A stretch of 64,000 bases of DNA from a bacterium. GTDB lineage: Bacteria > Verrucomicrobiota > Kiritimatiellia > CAIKKV01 > CAITUY01. Positions 50,400 through 59,411 of the stretch are shown here, in pieces (within the stretch, counting starts at the first letter, position 1; each line of letters begins with the position of its first letter). The position numbers and the translations under genes were made by a program. The notes beneath the pieces were generated by a model. That model ran no database searches, was not told the DNA's origin, and worked only from the letters and a program-made list of their open reading frames with translations. The DNA lies in the NCBI GenBank assembly GCA_037128595.1, contig JBAXWB010000003.1, positions 1 through 64,000 of the forward strand. The letters are read 5' to 3'.

Positions 50400-52748
50400 A
50401 TGAGTAAACAGCAAATCAGTGGTGAGGGAAAAATGTTCAATTTGAACCGATGTAATGCGCTCCGCGCTGTAGGGATGGCTTCCTTGGTGGCAATGTGTGT
50501 ATTAGGCGCCTTGAGCCTACAGGCGCAGACGGTGGTCATCAGGACCCGTCCCCTGACGCCTGGTGAAATCAAGGATGCTGGATTAACCAACACGACCCAG
50601 CTGGCCAATGGAGTTGCGAACGTCGGACTGGGGCAGCCGCTCTATCTGGAGGCACTGGTGACCAAGGGGCAACCGGTATCCGGGGCGACTTGGTCATGGA
50701 TCAACCGGCCGACAAATTCCGTGGCGTCCTTTCGGGTCAGTCCGTTGTTGACCAATGTGGTTGCCTCGTACGATGGAGGCGATAGGAAGTATTACGATAT
50801 CGCCGGGCGGACCGTACTGGTTCCTGATATCGCCTGCGATCCGTTTATTACCAATAACGACTTTATCGTCGGCGTTGCGGTTGTGCTCAGCAATAAAACC
50901 CTGTATGCCACGAATACCTGCTACGGCTCCCTGTATATTGGCTGCCTGGCCTGGACCAATAATTATACCGGGCCTAACGGGGAGGGCTTCTGTTATGTCT
51001 GTCATAATTCTCCCTATGCGGGAAGCAAGATGGCGCTATGGGGGCAGACGGCCCATGCCACGGCATTCACACGCAAAATCAATGGTGAGGCTGGCGCCGG
51101 GTTCAAGTCGACCTGTGTCTCCTGCCATGTGCTGGGTTACGATAAGACGGCCAGTGCGAACAATGGCGGGTTTGATGATATCGCGACACAGGTCGGTTGG
51201 GTATATCCAACTAATCTGGCGACGGCCGCTGCAACCAACAACTGGAATCTCATGCCGCTGGTGCTCAAGAACAAGTCCAATATTCAGTGTGAAAGTTGCC
51301 ATGGACCCGCCGACCGCCACGCCCGGAATCTGGGGGACATCAATGCGATCGGTCTTTCGCTCAGTGCCGGCAATTGCGGACATTGTCATGACAGCATGAC
51401 GCACCATGTGAAAAACTATGAATGGAGTCAGTCGTTGCATGCAACTGGCGAGGTGTTCAAGTCTTACACCAGCGAAGCCGGTTGCGCCCCTTGTCACAGC
51501 GGGCAGGATTTCATCCTGTCGAAGGATCCTGACTGGGCAGGGGTTACCAATCCCGTGCGTCTGGGTACCGCGAATGAGGGAATTACTTGTGTTACCTGCC
51601 ATGACCCCCACAGCACCGGGATGGGCGATTATCAGCTCCGCTCCTTCACCAATGTGGTCCTCTTCAACAATGCGAAATTTACCCAGGGCGGCAATGGCTT
51701 GTTGTGCATGCAATGCCACATCTCCCGTCGGGATGCGGAATCATATGTTCTGCCACCCCTGACGGCCTCGGGTGCCTCCCGCTTTGGGCCGCATCATGGG
51801 CCCCAGACGGACATGCTATTCGGCACGAATGCCGTTCAGTACGGGATGTCGATGCCCAGTTCGCGGCACATCAACGTGCTGGAAGATTCCTGTATTGAGT
51901 GCCATATGCAGGAAACGCCCACCAATGGGGTGGCCATGAACAAGGTCGGCGCCCATACCTTCAGCCTCAGTTATACGACCAACTCAACCACGGTTAACAT
52001 GACGGAGACCTGCGTCAAGTGTCATGGCGAGATCGAGGACTTTAATATCGGCGGGGGCGACTATGATCACGATGGGGTGATCGAGGGGACCCAGACTGAG
52101 ATTGATGGCATGGTAAACACGCTCGCCCTGCTCCTGCCGCCGGTCGGGTCAACGACCGTGACCCCGACTGCGGCCTATACCCTGAGTCAGCGGAAGGCGC
52201 TTTACAATTACCTGTTTGTCACAGAGGACCGGAGTCACGGGGTGCACAATCCGAAGTACGCCGCAGCCATCCTGCAGGCCTCGATTGATGACCTTACGGG
52301 CGGGATCGATGTGGATCGCGACGGGCTGTTGGATTCGTGGGAAATGGCGAATTTCGGAAGTCTGACCGCTCAAACCGGGGCGGGTGATCCGGACCATGAC
52401 GGCGTACCCAATGCACTGGAAATGGCGGCAGGAACCAATCCGAACAACAGTGATTCGGACGGGGACGGCCTTTCGGATCTCGCCGAATTGCAGGGGGGGA
52501 GTAATCCGCTCAGTGCGAGTTCCAAGCTGACAACCAATGCGGTGAATATGCTGCCTGCCCTGGAGCTGGCCTATCTGCCGGGTACCTTGGGCGTGACGCA
52601 GCAGTTCCAGTCCGTGACTGCGCTGACCCTGTCCAGCAGCTGGACGAACATCGGGTCCCCGTTTGTCAGTTCCAACGCCTGGTTCTATAACCTGCAGTCG
52701 ACCCGTAATACGAGCAACAAGTTTTATCGGGTGATTCAGGTCCCGTAA
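50400..52748 (+). CDS. secreted nonaheme c-type cytochrome with calcium-type repeats
   Basis: The product is 782 residues. A signal peptide (end near LQAQT) is followed by a beta-rich domain (to about 195) and nine CXXCH heme motifs between about 200 and 545 (CYVCH, CVSCH, CESCH, CGHCH, CAPCH, CVTCH, CMQCH, CIECH, CVKCH). A C-terminal region (about 635-705) has DxDxDG repeats of the thrombospondin-3 calcium type, then a beta domain. A second ATG at 50433 with GAGGG upstream is possible. A terminator follows. It is probably periplasmic or cell-surface and electron carrying. Confidence 0.88.
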   Translation: MSKQQISGEGKMFNLNRCNALRAVGMASLVAMCVLGALSLQAQTVVIRTRPLTPGEIKDAGLTNTTQLANGVANVGLGQPLYLEALVTKGQPVSGATWSWINRPTNSVASFRVSPLLTNVVASYDGGDRKYYDIAGRTVLVPDIACDPFITNNDFIVGVAVVLSNKTLYATNTCYGSLYIGCLAWTNNYTGPNGEGFCYVCHNSPYAGSKMALWGQTAHATAFTRKINGEAGAGFKSTCVSCHVLGYDKTASANNGGFDDIATQVGWVYPTNLATAAATNNWNLMPLVLKNKSNIQCESCHGPADRHARNLGDINAIGLSLSAGNCGHCHDSMTHHVKNYEWSQSLHATGEVFKSYTSEAGCAPCHSGQDFILSKDPDWAGVTNPVRLGTANEGITCVTCHDPHSTGMGDYQLRSFTNVVLFNNAKFTQGGNGLLCMQCHISRRDAESYVLPPLTASGASRFGPHHGPQTDMLFGTNAVQYGMSMPSSRHINVLEDSCIECHMQETPTNGVAMNKVGAHTFSLSYTTNSTTVNMTETCVKCHGEIEDFNIGGGDYDHDGVIEGTQTEIDGMVNTLALLLPPVGSTTVTPTAAYTLSQRKALYNYLFVTEDRSHGVHNPKYAAAILQASIDDLTGGIDVDRDGLLDSWEMANFGSLTAQTGAGDPDHDGVPNALEMAAGTNPNNSDSDGDGLSDLAELQGGSNPLSASSKLTTNAVNMLPALELAYLPGTLGVTQQFQSVTALTLSSSWTNIGSPFVSSNAWFYNLQSTRNTSNKFYRVIQVP

Positions 52749-52765
52749 AAGACCTGGTGATGGCG

Positions 52766-52809
52766 TGGGGTAGCGCGGGGATATCCGTTGCTACCCCATC
52801 TGTTTTTTT
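52766..52809 (+). terminator. rho-independent terminator after the nonaheme gene
   Basis: TGGGGTAGC and GCTACCCCA form a nine-base stem followed by seven T residues (52803-52809). It separates the 9-heme gene from the barrel operon. Confidence 0.85.
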
Positions 52810-52841
52810 GATAAAAGGGTTGCTATGGGATTAACCATACG

Positions 52842-54236
52842 ATGAAGCCAGTGACGATGAGGCATAGCGCTGTGACAACGGCGACCATCCTGGCCGGGAT
52901 CGTTGCCACTTTTGTTTTTATTCCTCTCCGAGGATCCGCTGAAGCCATCCCCGTTGTGCCCGCCCAGATCACGCCTCACTATGATGGCCGACTCCGTATG
53001 GAATATGATTTCCGGTCGGAAGGGAATTCCCAGGATTCGGACCTTTACACCTACTGGTATGGGAGTGGACGTGACCTGGGGAATGGGCGTTTTGATTTTT
53101 ATGCGTCCGGGCGCGAGCATACTGATTTGGACGGTTCGACAGCGGAGGATGGAACCTATCGCAGCGCGGATGATGCCAGTGGTGTGATTGAGGACCGGTT
53201 GCTGCAGGCGTACGGGGATATTCACGACCCCAAGGGCGACCTGAAATTACGGCTCGGGCGTCAATATGTCGATATTGCCGATTATCTTCAGATGGATGGC
53301 GGGCAGGCCATGTTTTTCGAAAATGGGCCGCTGGGCGGCCGGGTTTATTTTGGTCAGCCTGTCAGTTATTATACGCCGGTATCCGGTGACTATGCCGCCG
53401 GCGCTTCGGTGGTTGGGCGGCCCTGGACAGGAAACCGCACCCGGTTCACCTGGGCTGAATACTATGAAGACCGGCAGGCCGGGGATGATCAGAACTATTT
53501 CGTCGATCTTCAACAGGACGTGACCGACTCCCTGCGGACGCGTGGCCAACTTTCCGTGCTTAATGATGAATTCCGCATGGCGCTGCTGGAGGGGTCATAC
53601 TTCGCGCCTGATGGGAATACCGATGTTCATGTGGGCGGAAGCCGGTGGGGCTCCTTTGATGCCAAAACCCGGGCCTACTCACCTCTTTACAACCAGCTCG
53701 GAGGCCAGCAACCTTACTCCTACCTCTATTCACGGGTGTCGTATGCCTTCTCGCCCAAGTGGATGCTGTCGCCCGGCATATCGGCCCGGCTTGCAGATAG
53801 CGGGGATCAGGATTACAGCAATCGGGACTACCTTGATTATGATCTGACGCTGGTCTATGAGCCCAGCAAGGCCGTGAGTTCGTCCCTTTCTTTGCAGTAT
53901 TGGGATGTCAGTGAGGGCGATAGCTTTCTGGGTTTGAGCGGGGAAGTTCGCTACCGGTATCGCCGCCTCTGGGAAGTCAGTGTGGGGTCCGCGTATGTGG
54001 ACTATTCCTACCAGAGCTACTCCGATATTTCCTATGCCGCCAATGGCGGGCAGACGGTGTTTTATGAGGATGGCACCGTTTCCGAGCAGACGCCTTATAC
54101 ACTTACCTATTTTTTGCGGACAAAATGGAACGTCACACGTAAGTTGATTTTGAGGCTGCAGGGGGACATTGAGGACCAGAAAAATGTCGGCGAGTTAGCT
54201 TATAGGGCCCGAGGCTCGGTTGAGGTGCGATTTTGA
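52842..54236 (+). CDS. outer-membrane beta-barrel, candidate porin of a cytochrome conduit
   Basis: The product is 464 residues. A signal peptide (end near GSAEA) is followed by amphipathic strands rich in Tyr/Trp/Asp throughout, ending in the C-terminal Phe (VEVRF) needed for barrel insertion. The sequence is about 18-22 strands long by estimate, smaller than MtrB/PioB. The downstream 20-heme lipoprotein gene starts beside its stop, so the two are one operon. It plausibly threads the cytochrome through the outer membrane. Confidence 0.75.
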   Translation: MKPVTMRHSAVTTATILAGIVATFVFIPLRGSAEAIPVVPAQITPHYDGRLRMEYDFRSEGNSQDSDLYTYWYGSGRDLGNGRFDFYASGREHTDLDGSTAEDGTYRSADDASGVIEDRLLQAYGDIHDPKGDLKLRLGRQYVDIADYLQMDGGQAMFFENGPLGGRVYFGQPVSYYTPVSGDYAAGASVVGRPWTGNRTRFTWAEYYEDRQAGDDQNYFVDLQQDVTDSLRTRGQLSVLNDEFRMALLEGSYFAPDGNTDVHVGGSRWGSFDAKTRAYSPLYNQLGGQQPYSYLYSRVSYAFSPKWMLSPGISARLADSGDQDYSNRDYLDYDLTLVYEPSKAVSSSLSLQYWDVSEGDSFLGLSGEVRYRYRRLWEVSVGSAYVDYSYQSYSDISYAANGGQTVFYEDGTVSEQTPYTLTYFLRTKWNVTRKLILRLQGDIEDQKNVGELAYRARGSVEVRF

Positions 54237-54250
54237 AAAAGGCGTATGAA

Positions 54251-55639
54251 ATGAATTCATTTTTTCAAAAGGTGGCTATCAGCCTGATGTCGGTATTGTT
54301 GGTGGCCGGGTGTAATAAAGAGGAGAGTTATAAGCTCGCCTTCAGCCATAATCTTCATGTGACCGATAACGGAATGGCCTGTGCCGATTGTCATGGGAAA
54401 TTAGCCGATGGCCGTTTCGCCACCCCCACGCATGCGTCGTGCAAGGATTGCCATGAGGATTGGGTAGAGTCCAAGAAAATTGACGCGAAGACCTGTGGGA
54501 TGTGCCACAAAATAAAGGACTTGCGTGAATTGTCGCTGGATAAGCCCGGAAAGATGGCTAGCCCGGTGAATGGGGTTTTTCAGCATTCCCCCGCCCTGAC
54601 GAACCGCTGCGCCGACTGCCACGGGATGTTGTTGGACAAGGCCTTAACCCGCGTTCCGGAGATGACGCGCAAAGCGAAAGTCGAAATGCGCGATAAGGCG
54701 CACCGGTGGGGAATGGAGTGCGCCGCCTGTCATGTGGATATGGATCCCAAAACCCCGCCCGCGAGTCACTCCCAGAACTGGACGAGGCGGCATGGTGCCT
54801 TTGGGACTGAGCCGGACAATGCCTGCGGTGTCTGTCATCACGAGGAATCGTGCCGGGAATGTCATCAGGTGACCATGCCGGTTTCGCACAACAATCTATG
54901 GCGGCTCAAGACCCACGGGATTCAGGCCGCGTGGGATCGGTCACGATGCCTGGTCTGCCACCAACAGGATTCGTGCGATGCCTGTCATGCTGACACCCGG
55001 CCCCAGTCTCATACGGCAGGATGGAATCGAAGTCACTGTTACAGCTGTCATACCAGCAAGGCAAACGGAACCGGCTGTGCGTTATGCCATGAGGCGGAAA
55101 TCAGTTCCCATCCCAACCCCCATCTGGCGGGCTGGCGGGATCAGCATTGTAACCATTGCCATGCCGGGCCCGAGTCGGAACAATGCGGGGTGTGTCATGA
55201 AGGGGGCGCCTCGATTGCGAACCACCCGAACCCGCATCGCGGCGGATGGCGCGAACAGCATTGCACCGTCTGTCACCCCGGCTCTCCTGAGTCGCAGCAA
55301 TGCACCGTGTGCCATGGCGGCTCTTTAGCGGATGGGCATGTGAATCCCCATCCTGCGGGCTGGCTTACGACCCATTGTAACAATTGCCATGCCGGCACCG
55401 AGGCGGCCAGCTGCGGGATCTGCCATGAAGGGGTCACCTCAGTGGCAAACCATCCTAACCCGCATTCGGCTGGGTGGAAGGATCGACATTGTAATGCCTG
55501 TCATATAGGGACCCCCGAGGCAGATCAGTGTGCCGTATGTCACCCGGGTGGGAACAGCTCGCTGGTGCATCAAGGCATTTGGCCCCCCACTCATAACCGA
55601 TTCGGCGATCAGGGGAACTGCTCCTATTGTCACCGATAG
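54251..55639 (+). CDS. 20-heme c-type cytochrome lipoprotein
   Basis: The product is 462 residues with 20 CXXCH motifs, one per 23 residues. The signal ends in lipobox LLVAGC, so it is lipid-anchored. The C-terminal half (about 270-450) is a tandem repeat: HPNPHLAGWRDQHCNHCHAG and close variants occur four to five times. Start at ATG 54251 is preferred because it gives a normal lipoprotein signal; a TTG at 54233 overlaps the barrel stop. It should form a heme wire on the periplasmic or outer face of the barrel. Confidence 0.88.
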   Translation: MNSFFQKVAISLMSVLLVAGCNKEESYKLAFSHNLHVTDNGMACADCHGKLADGRFATPTHASCKDCHEDWVESKKIDAKTCGMCHKIKDLRELSLDKPGKMASPVNGVFQHSPALTNRCADCHGMLLDKALTRVPEMTRKAKVEMRDKAHRWGMECAACHVDMDPKTPPASHSQNWTRRHGAFGTEPDNACGVCHHEESCRECHQVTMPVSHNNLWRLKTHGIQAAWDRSRCLVCHQQDSCDACHADTRPQSHTAGWNRSHCYSCHTSKANGTGCALCHEAEISSHPNPHLAGWRDQHCNHCHAGPESEQCGVCHEGGASIANHPNPHRGGWREQHCTVCHPGSPESQQCTVCHGGSLADGHVNPHPAGWLTTHCNNCHAGTEAASCGICHEGVTSVANHPNPHSAGWKDRHCNACHIGTPEADQCAVCHPGGNSSLVHQGIWPPTHNRFGDQGNCSYCHR

Positions 55640-55654
55640 CCACCGGGGAAGCGT

Positions 55655-56410
55655 TTATTGAGCCGGGAAATCCCGGACGATGGCTCCCGAGGCGTCAACT
55701 TCGAGTAAAAACGGGGTGATGCCGCATGAGCCTCTGACATCGGCTACGTCCGGGCCTGACAGGGCCAGATGGAACGAAATGGATCTGGCATCCCTGATGG
55801 AGGCCGTGAAGATGGCGAATTTTCCGTTCTCAGATACCCGGGTGCCCACGTCGGTGTAATTGGAGGGATCGGCAGGGACCAGGTTCAATATCCTCGCATC
55901 AGACCGTTTGTCCAGGCGAATCACCAATGCGAGTTTTTCCGTCGCGACATTGCTGATGGAATTGAATTTCATGGTTGCCACCAAGCCGTCGGCGACGGGT
56001 TTTACGCTGGCATCTGCCAGGATCATCCTGTTTCTATCCAGGGCTGGCGGCGTTTCCGGCGCTGTGGGTGTCTGCCAAGGCTTCAGCCCTTTGCCTTTGG
56101 GGATGGCTTCTGATACTTCCCCGTCGCCTGATGCGTTTTGAAATGCATTTAGGGAGGGCTCCGTTTGTGTGCCCTTCATGTGGGAAGTGGCAGATCCAGC
56201 GATAGGCATGGAGGCAGCCCCGCTTGTCTTTCCGGCGGTCCTGCTTCCGGAGCCAGCCGTTTTGTTAAGTTCGGCATTTTGAGCGGCTAACGTTTCATTG
56301 GCCGTTCGCATCCGGGTGAGTTCCGACTGTTGACGCCAGAACACTAAACCCAGAATGGCGACACCGACGGTGGTCGCGGAAAAGGCAAGTAGACGATAAG
56401 ATGATTTCAT
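55655..56410 (-). CDS. membrane-anchored protein of unknown function
   Basis: The product is 251 residues. One N-terminal membrane span (8-25), a short coiled stretch (QQSELTRMRTANETLAAQNAEL in part), a low-complexity Ser/Ala/Pro linker, and a beta-rich C-terminal domain (about 125-250). It is convergent with the 20-heme gene and divergent from the tetraheme gene. Being inside the cytochrome locus hints at an envelope role only. Confidence 0.65.
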   Translation of the reverse strand: MKSSYRLLAFSATTVGVAILGLVFWRQQSELTRMRTANETLAAQNAELNKTAGSGSRTAGKTSGAASMPIAGSATSHMKGTQTEPSLNAFQNASGDGEVSEAIPKGKGLKPWQTPTAPETPPALDRNRMILADASVKPVADGLVATMKFNSISNVATEKLALVIRLDKRSDARILNLVPADPSNYTDVGTRVSENGKFAIFTASIRDARSISFHLALSGPDVADVRGSCGITPFLLEVDASGAIVRDFPAQ

Positions 56411-56588
56411 GGGTAGATCCCTGTTGTTGTAATTTTTATCACTTTAGTTCATGCCCTGTTTTGCAGCAAGTTCTTTAGGATTATTACGGAATACCATTTG
56501 ATTTTGAATCGATGGATTTGATATAAATCTAAGTCAGTTCGGTGTGTCTGTAAATGTGTTAAAAGGGATCTCAACTCAAGGAGAATGC

Positions 56589-57188
56589 ATGAAGAAACTA
56601 GTTAGTCAGTGGTTGGTTTCGGGTGCTGTGTTGGCTTTCGGCTTGTCCGCCGTTTCGGCCATTGCGGCGGATCGTGACGCCTCCTTGTATGTGGGAACGA
56701 AATCCTGTGCCATGTGTCATAAAAAGGCGGACACGGGAGACCAGTTTGGCAAATGGCAGAGCAGTCCGCACTCAAAAGCCTACGAACTGCTGGCGAGTCC
56801 GGAAGCCAAAGCGGCAGGCGCCAAAGTAGGGGTCGCGGAACCTCAGAAGAGCGGCAAATGTCTGAAATGCCATTCAACGGCGTATAATTTCACCGAAGAA
56901 GTCAAAGCCGACACGGCCAAGGTGCTTGTCGAGGATGGTGTCTCCTGCGAGTCCTGCCACGGGCCGGGAAAAAATTACAAATCAAAAGCCGTCATGGAAG
57001 ACCACAAGAAGTGCATCGAGGGGGGGATGACCTATCCCGCCACGGACAGTTGTACGCTGTGCCATAACGAGCAGTCGCCCACCTGGAAGGCCGATAAGTT
57101 TACGACGAAAGACGGCAAAAAGGTCGGGTTTGATGTCGAGCAGGCCTACGAGAAGATCAAGCACCCTGATCCCAAAGTTCAGAAATAA
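56589..57188 (+). CDS. tetraheme cytochrome c554-like periplasmic protein
   Basis: The product is 199 residues. A signal peptide (end near AIAADRD) is followed by four CXXCH motifs (CAMCH, CLKCH, CESCH, CTLCH) and the Y-G-x-x-x-C start of the cytochrome c554 family. AAGGAG precedes the ATG. It is likely a soluble periplasmic electron carrier between inner-membrane and outer-membrane cytochromes. A 96-base inverted-repeat element follows. Confidence 0.88.
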   Translation: MKKLVSQWLVSGAVLAFGLSAVSAIAADRDASLYVGTKSCAMCHKKADTGDQFGKWQSSPHSKAYELLASPEAKAAGAKVGVAEPQKSGKCLKCHSTAYNFTEEVKADTAKVLVEDGVSCESCHGPGKNYKSKAVMEDHKKCIEGGMTYPATDSCTLCHNEQSPTWKADKFTTKDGKKVGFDVEQAYEKIKHPDPKVQK

Positions 57189-57198
57189 TTGGACGTTT

Positions 57199-57294
57199 TG
57201 GAGCCGGCGCCGACAGAGCGGCGCCCTCCATTAAGAAAGCGCTCCAACTCCGAAGATCTCAATGGATGACGTCGATCTGTCGGCGCCGGCTCCA
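57199..57294. repeat. 19-bp inverted repeat element between cytochrome and resB
   Basis: TGGAGCCGGCGCCGACAGA at 57199-57217 is perfectly inverted at 57276-57294, with a 58-base loop. It could form a terminator for the cytochrome gene or be a dispersed REP/MITE-like element. Confidence 0.7.
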
Positions 57295-57350
57295 GAATAA
57301 GCCGCCTGAGCTCTTGCCATTCCCTTCAAAAGAGATTATATTTGTCCACT

Positions 57351-58538
57351 ATGAGTGATCCATCGGAATCAAAAAAACAGGACGTAACATCTGGAAGGGG
57401 AAATCCCGTCACGCGACTGCTAGGGTCGTTGGTATTTGCCCTGACGGTAGTTCTGTTGCTTGCTCTGGCCTGTATTGCCGGAACGTTGATTCCACAGGGA
57501 TCACAAGTGGAGTCCTATCTGGCCCGACCTGGCGGGCATCCGGTGCTGGGCGTGTTGTCCGCCCTTGGGTTGACGCGCGTATTTTACTCCTGGTGGTTTG
57601 TGGGCCTGTTGTTTGCCTTGGCGGCCAGTCTGATGGTGTGTACGGGGCGCCGCTATCGTGCCATCAAAACGGCCACGGGCGCGAAACGACTCAGGGTCAT
57701 CGGATCCTTTATCACTCATGTCAGTCTGTTGCTGGTATTGGCGGGAGGGGTGATGCGGGTGATCTGGGGGCAGAAAGGGATGATCCAGTTTCATGAGGGG
57801 CAGGTTGTGAATTCCGCGGAGAGTTCCGACGGGAGTATGGAGTTCCCATTTTCCATTCGCCTGACCAAATTTGAGCTGGAGTTTCATAAAACTCTCGGGG
57901 CAGCGACGGACCAACTGTTGGTGCAATGGGCGGACAAAAATATTGAGACTAAGTTTCCGGTTGAGTTGAATGTGGAACATGCCGTTGGCGCCGACCCTGC
58001 TTTCAGGATCACGGTGCTCAAGGTGGTTCCTGATTTTATCGTTGATGGCGAGACGGGGGAGGTGAAGTCCCGTTCCGATGTACCCAATAATCCAGCCCTG
58101 CAGGTCATGGTTACAGGTAGCGGAGTCACCAATACGCAGTGGGTGTTTGCCCACTTTCCTGATTTCGGCAGTCATGGCGGTGCCGGTACGGCCATGCCGC
58201 TCAAATTTCAGTATGAGTCGGCACCGTCTCCCGGGATGGGGATGCGGGGCGGGGATATCAAGGCCTTCAAAAGCACGATTGAAGTGATTGAAAACGGCGT
58301 GGTGGTCAGTACCCGGACCATCGCGGTGAATTCCCCCTTTTCGTGGGGCGGTTTTTCCTTTTATCAAACCAGTTATAATCCTGAGGATCTGACCTGGAGC
58401 GCCTTGCAGGTCGTGCGCGATCCCGGTATTCCGGTGGTGTATGCGGGTTTTATTTTAATGATGGCAGGGCTGACGCTGGTGTTTTGCGTGGGCCCCTGGA
58501 TGGGGGATCAGCGCCGGACGACGGGAGGACTTTCATGA
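57351..58538 (+). CDS. resB: ResB/Ccs1-like cytochrome c biogenesis protein
   Basis: The product is 395 residues. Membrane spans at about 24-45, 75-95, 120-140 and 360-380, with a large periplasmic domain between the third and fourth, match ResB. It works with CcsA to deliver reduced heme to apocytochromes in system II maturation. The start at ATG 57351 is preferred to an upstream TTG. It overlaps ccsA by four bases and its presence explains how the multiheme proteins nearby are matured. Confidence 0.88.
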   Translation: MSDPSESKKQDVTSGRGNPVTRLLGSLVFALTVVLLLALACIAGTLIPQGSQVESYLARPGGHPVLGVLSALGLTRVFYSWWFVGLLFALAASLMVCTGRRYRAIKTATGAKRLRVIGSFITHVSLLLVLAGGVMRVIWGQKGMIQFHEGQVVNSAESSDGSMEFPFSIRLTKFELEFHKTLGAATDQLLVQWADKNIETKFPVELNVEHAVGADPAFRITVLKVVPDFIVDGETGEVKSRSDVPNNPALQVMVTGSGVTNTQWVFAHFPDFGSHGGAGTAMPLKFQYESAPSPGMGMRGGDIKAFKSTIEVIENGVVVSTRTIAVNSPFSWGGFSFYQTSYNPEDLTWSALQVVRDPGIPVVYAGFILMMAGLTLVFCVGPWMGDQRRTTGGLS

Positions 58539-59350
58539 CGACGATTTTTAACATGACAACGCTTTTTAATGTAAGTCTGGCGGCCTATTTCTGCGCCATG
58601 GTGTGCGCGGTGATCTGTCTGATGTCGCGACGGCATCTCTTTGATCTGATTGCCAACGGCTTGATTGTGGCCGGGGTATCCATTCAGACGATTTATCTGG
58701 GAATACGCTGGGTGGAGGCGGGGCGGGCGCCTTTCAGCAATATGTTTGAATCCCTCGTTCTCTTCGGCTGGACGGTGGCCGTGGTGTATCTGCTGCTCCG
58801 GATCCGCACGAAGTTGCCCTGGTTGGCGGCGGCGGCGGCGGCGCTTTCGGCTCTGGCCCTGGCCCATGCCAGTACATTTGAATCAGAGATCCGCCCGTTG
58901 ATGCCGGCGCTCCAGAGTAACTGGCTGTCGTTTCACGTCATGACCTGCTTTCTTGGATACGGGGCCTTTGCCATCTCCGCGGTGGCGGCCGTGGGGTTCC
59001 TGATTGCCACGCGACAGGGGGGGGCGGCGCAGATTGAGACTCGCCAGACGCTTGAGACTATTGTGTCGCAGACGATCTCCTTCGGATTCCTGTTCCTGAC
59101 CCTTGGCATCCTGACGGGCGCAGTGTGGGCGAACTCGGCGTGGGGTACGTATTGGTCCTGGGACCCCAAAGAGACCTGGTCCCTGATCACCTGGTTCATC
59201 TATGCCGCCTTTCTGCATTTCAACTTCATGCGCGGCTGGCGTGGGCGTCGCGCCGCCTGGATTTCGATCATCGGGTTTGTTTCGGTATTGTTCACCTATT
59301 ACGGGGTTAACTTTCTTCTATCCGGCTTGCACAGTTACGCGAAGTCGTGA
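58535..59350 (+). CDS. ccsA: CcsA/ResC-like cytochrome c assembly protein
   Basis: The product is 271 residues with about eight membrane spans. The heme-handling WWD motif is seen as WGTYWSWDPKETWSLITW. It exports heme and ligates it with ResB in system II. ATG overlaps the resB stop (ATGA), so the two are translationally coupled. Confidence 0.9.
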   Translation: MTTIFNMTTLFNVSLAAYFCAMVCAVICLMSRRHLFDLIANGLIVAGVSIQTIYLGIRWVEAGRAPFSNMFESLVLFGWTVAVVYLLLRIRTKLPWLAAAAAALSALALAHASTFESEIRPLMPALQSNWLSFHVMTCFLGYGAFAISAVAAVGFLIATRQGGAAQIETRQTLETIVSQTISFGFLFLTLGILTGAVWANSAWGTYWSWDPKETWSLITWFIYAAFLHFNFMRGWRGRRAAWISIIGFVSVLFTYYGVNFLLSGLHSYAKS

Positions 59351-59411
59351 CAAGCCCGCAGTTGTTAAGTTGTTGGTTGTTGAGTTGTTAAGAAAAATGA
59401 GGGGTCGGGCA

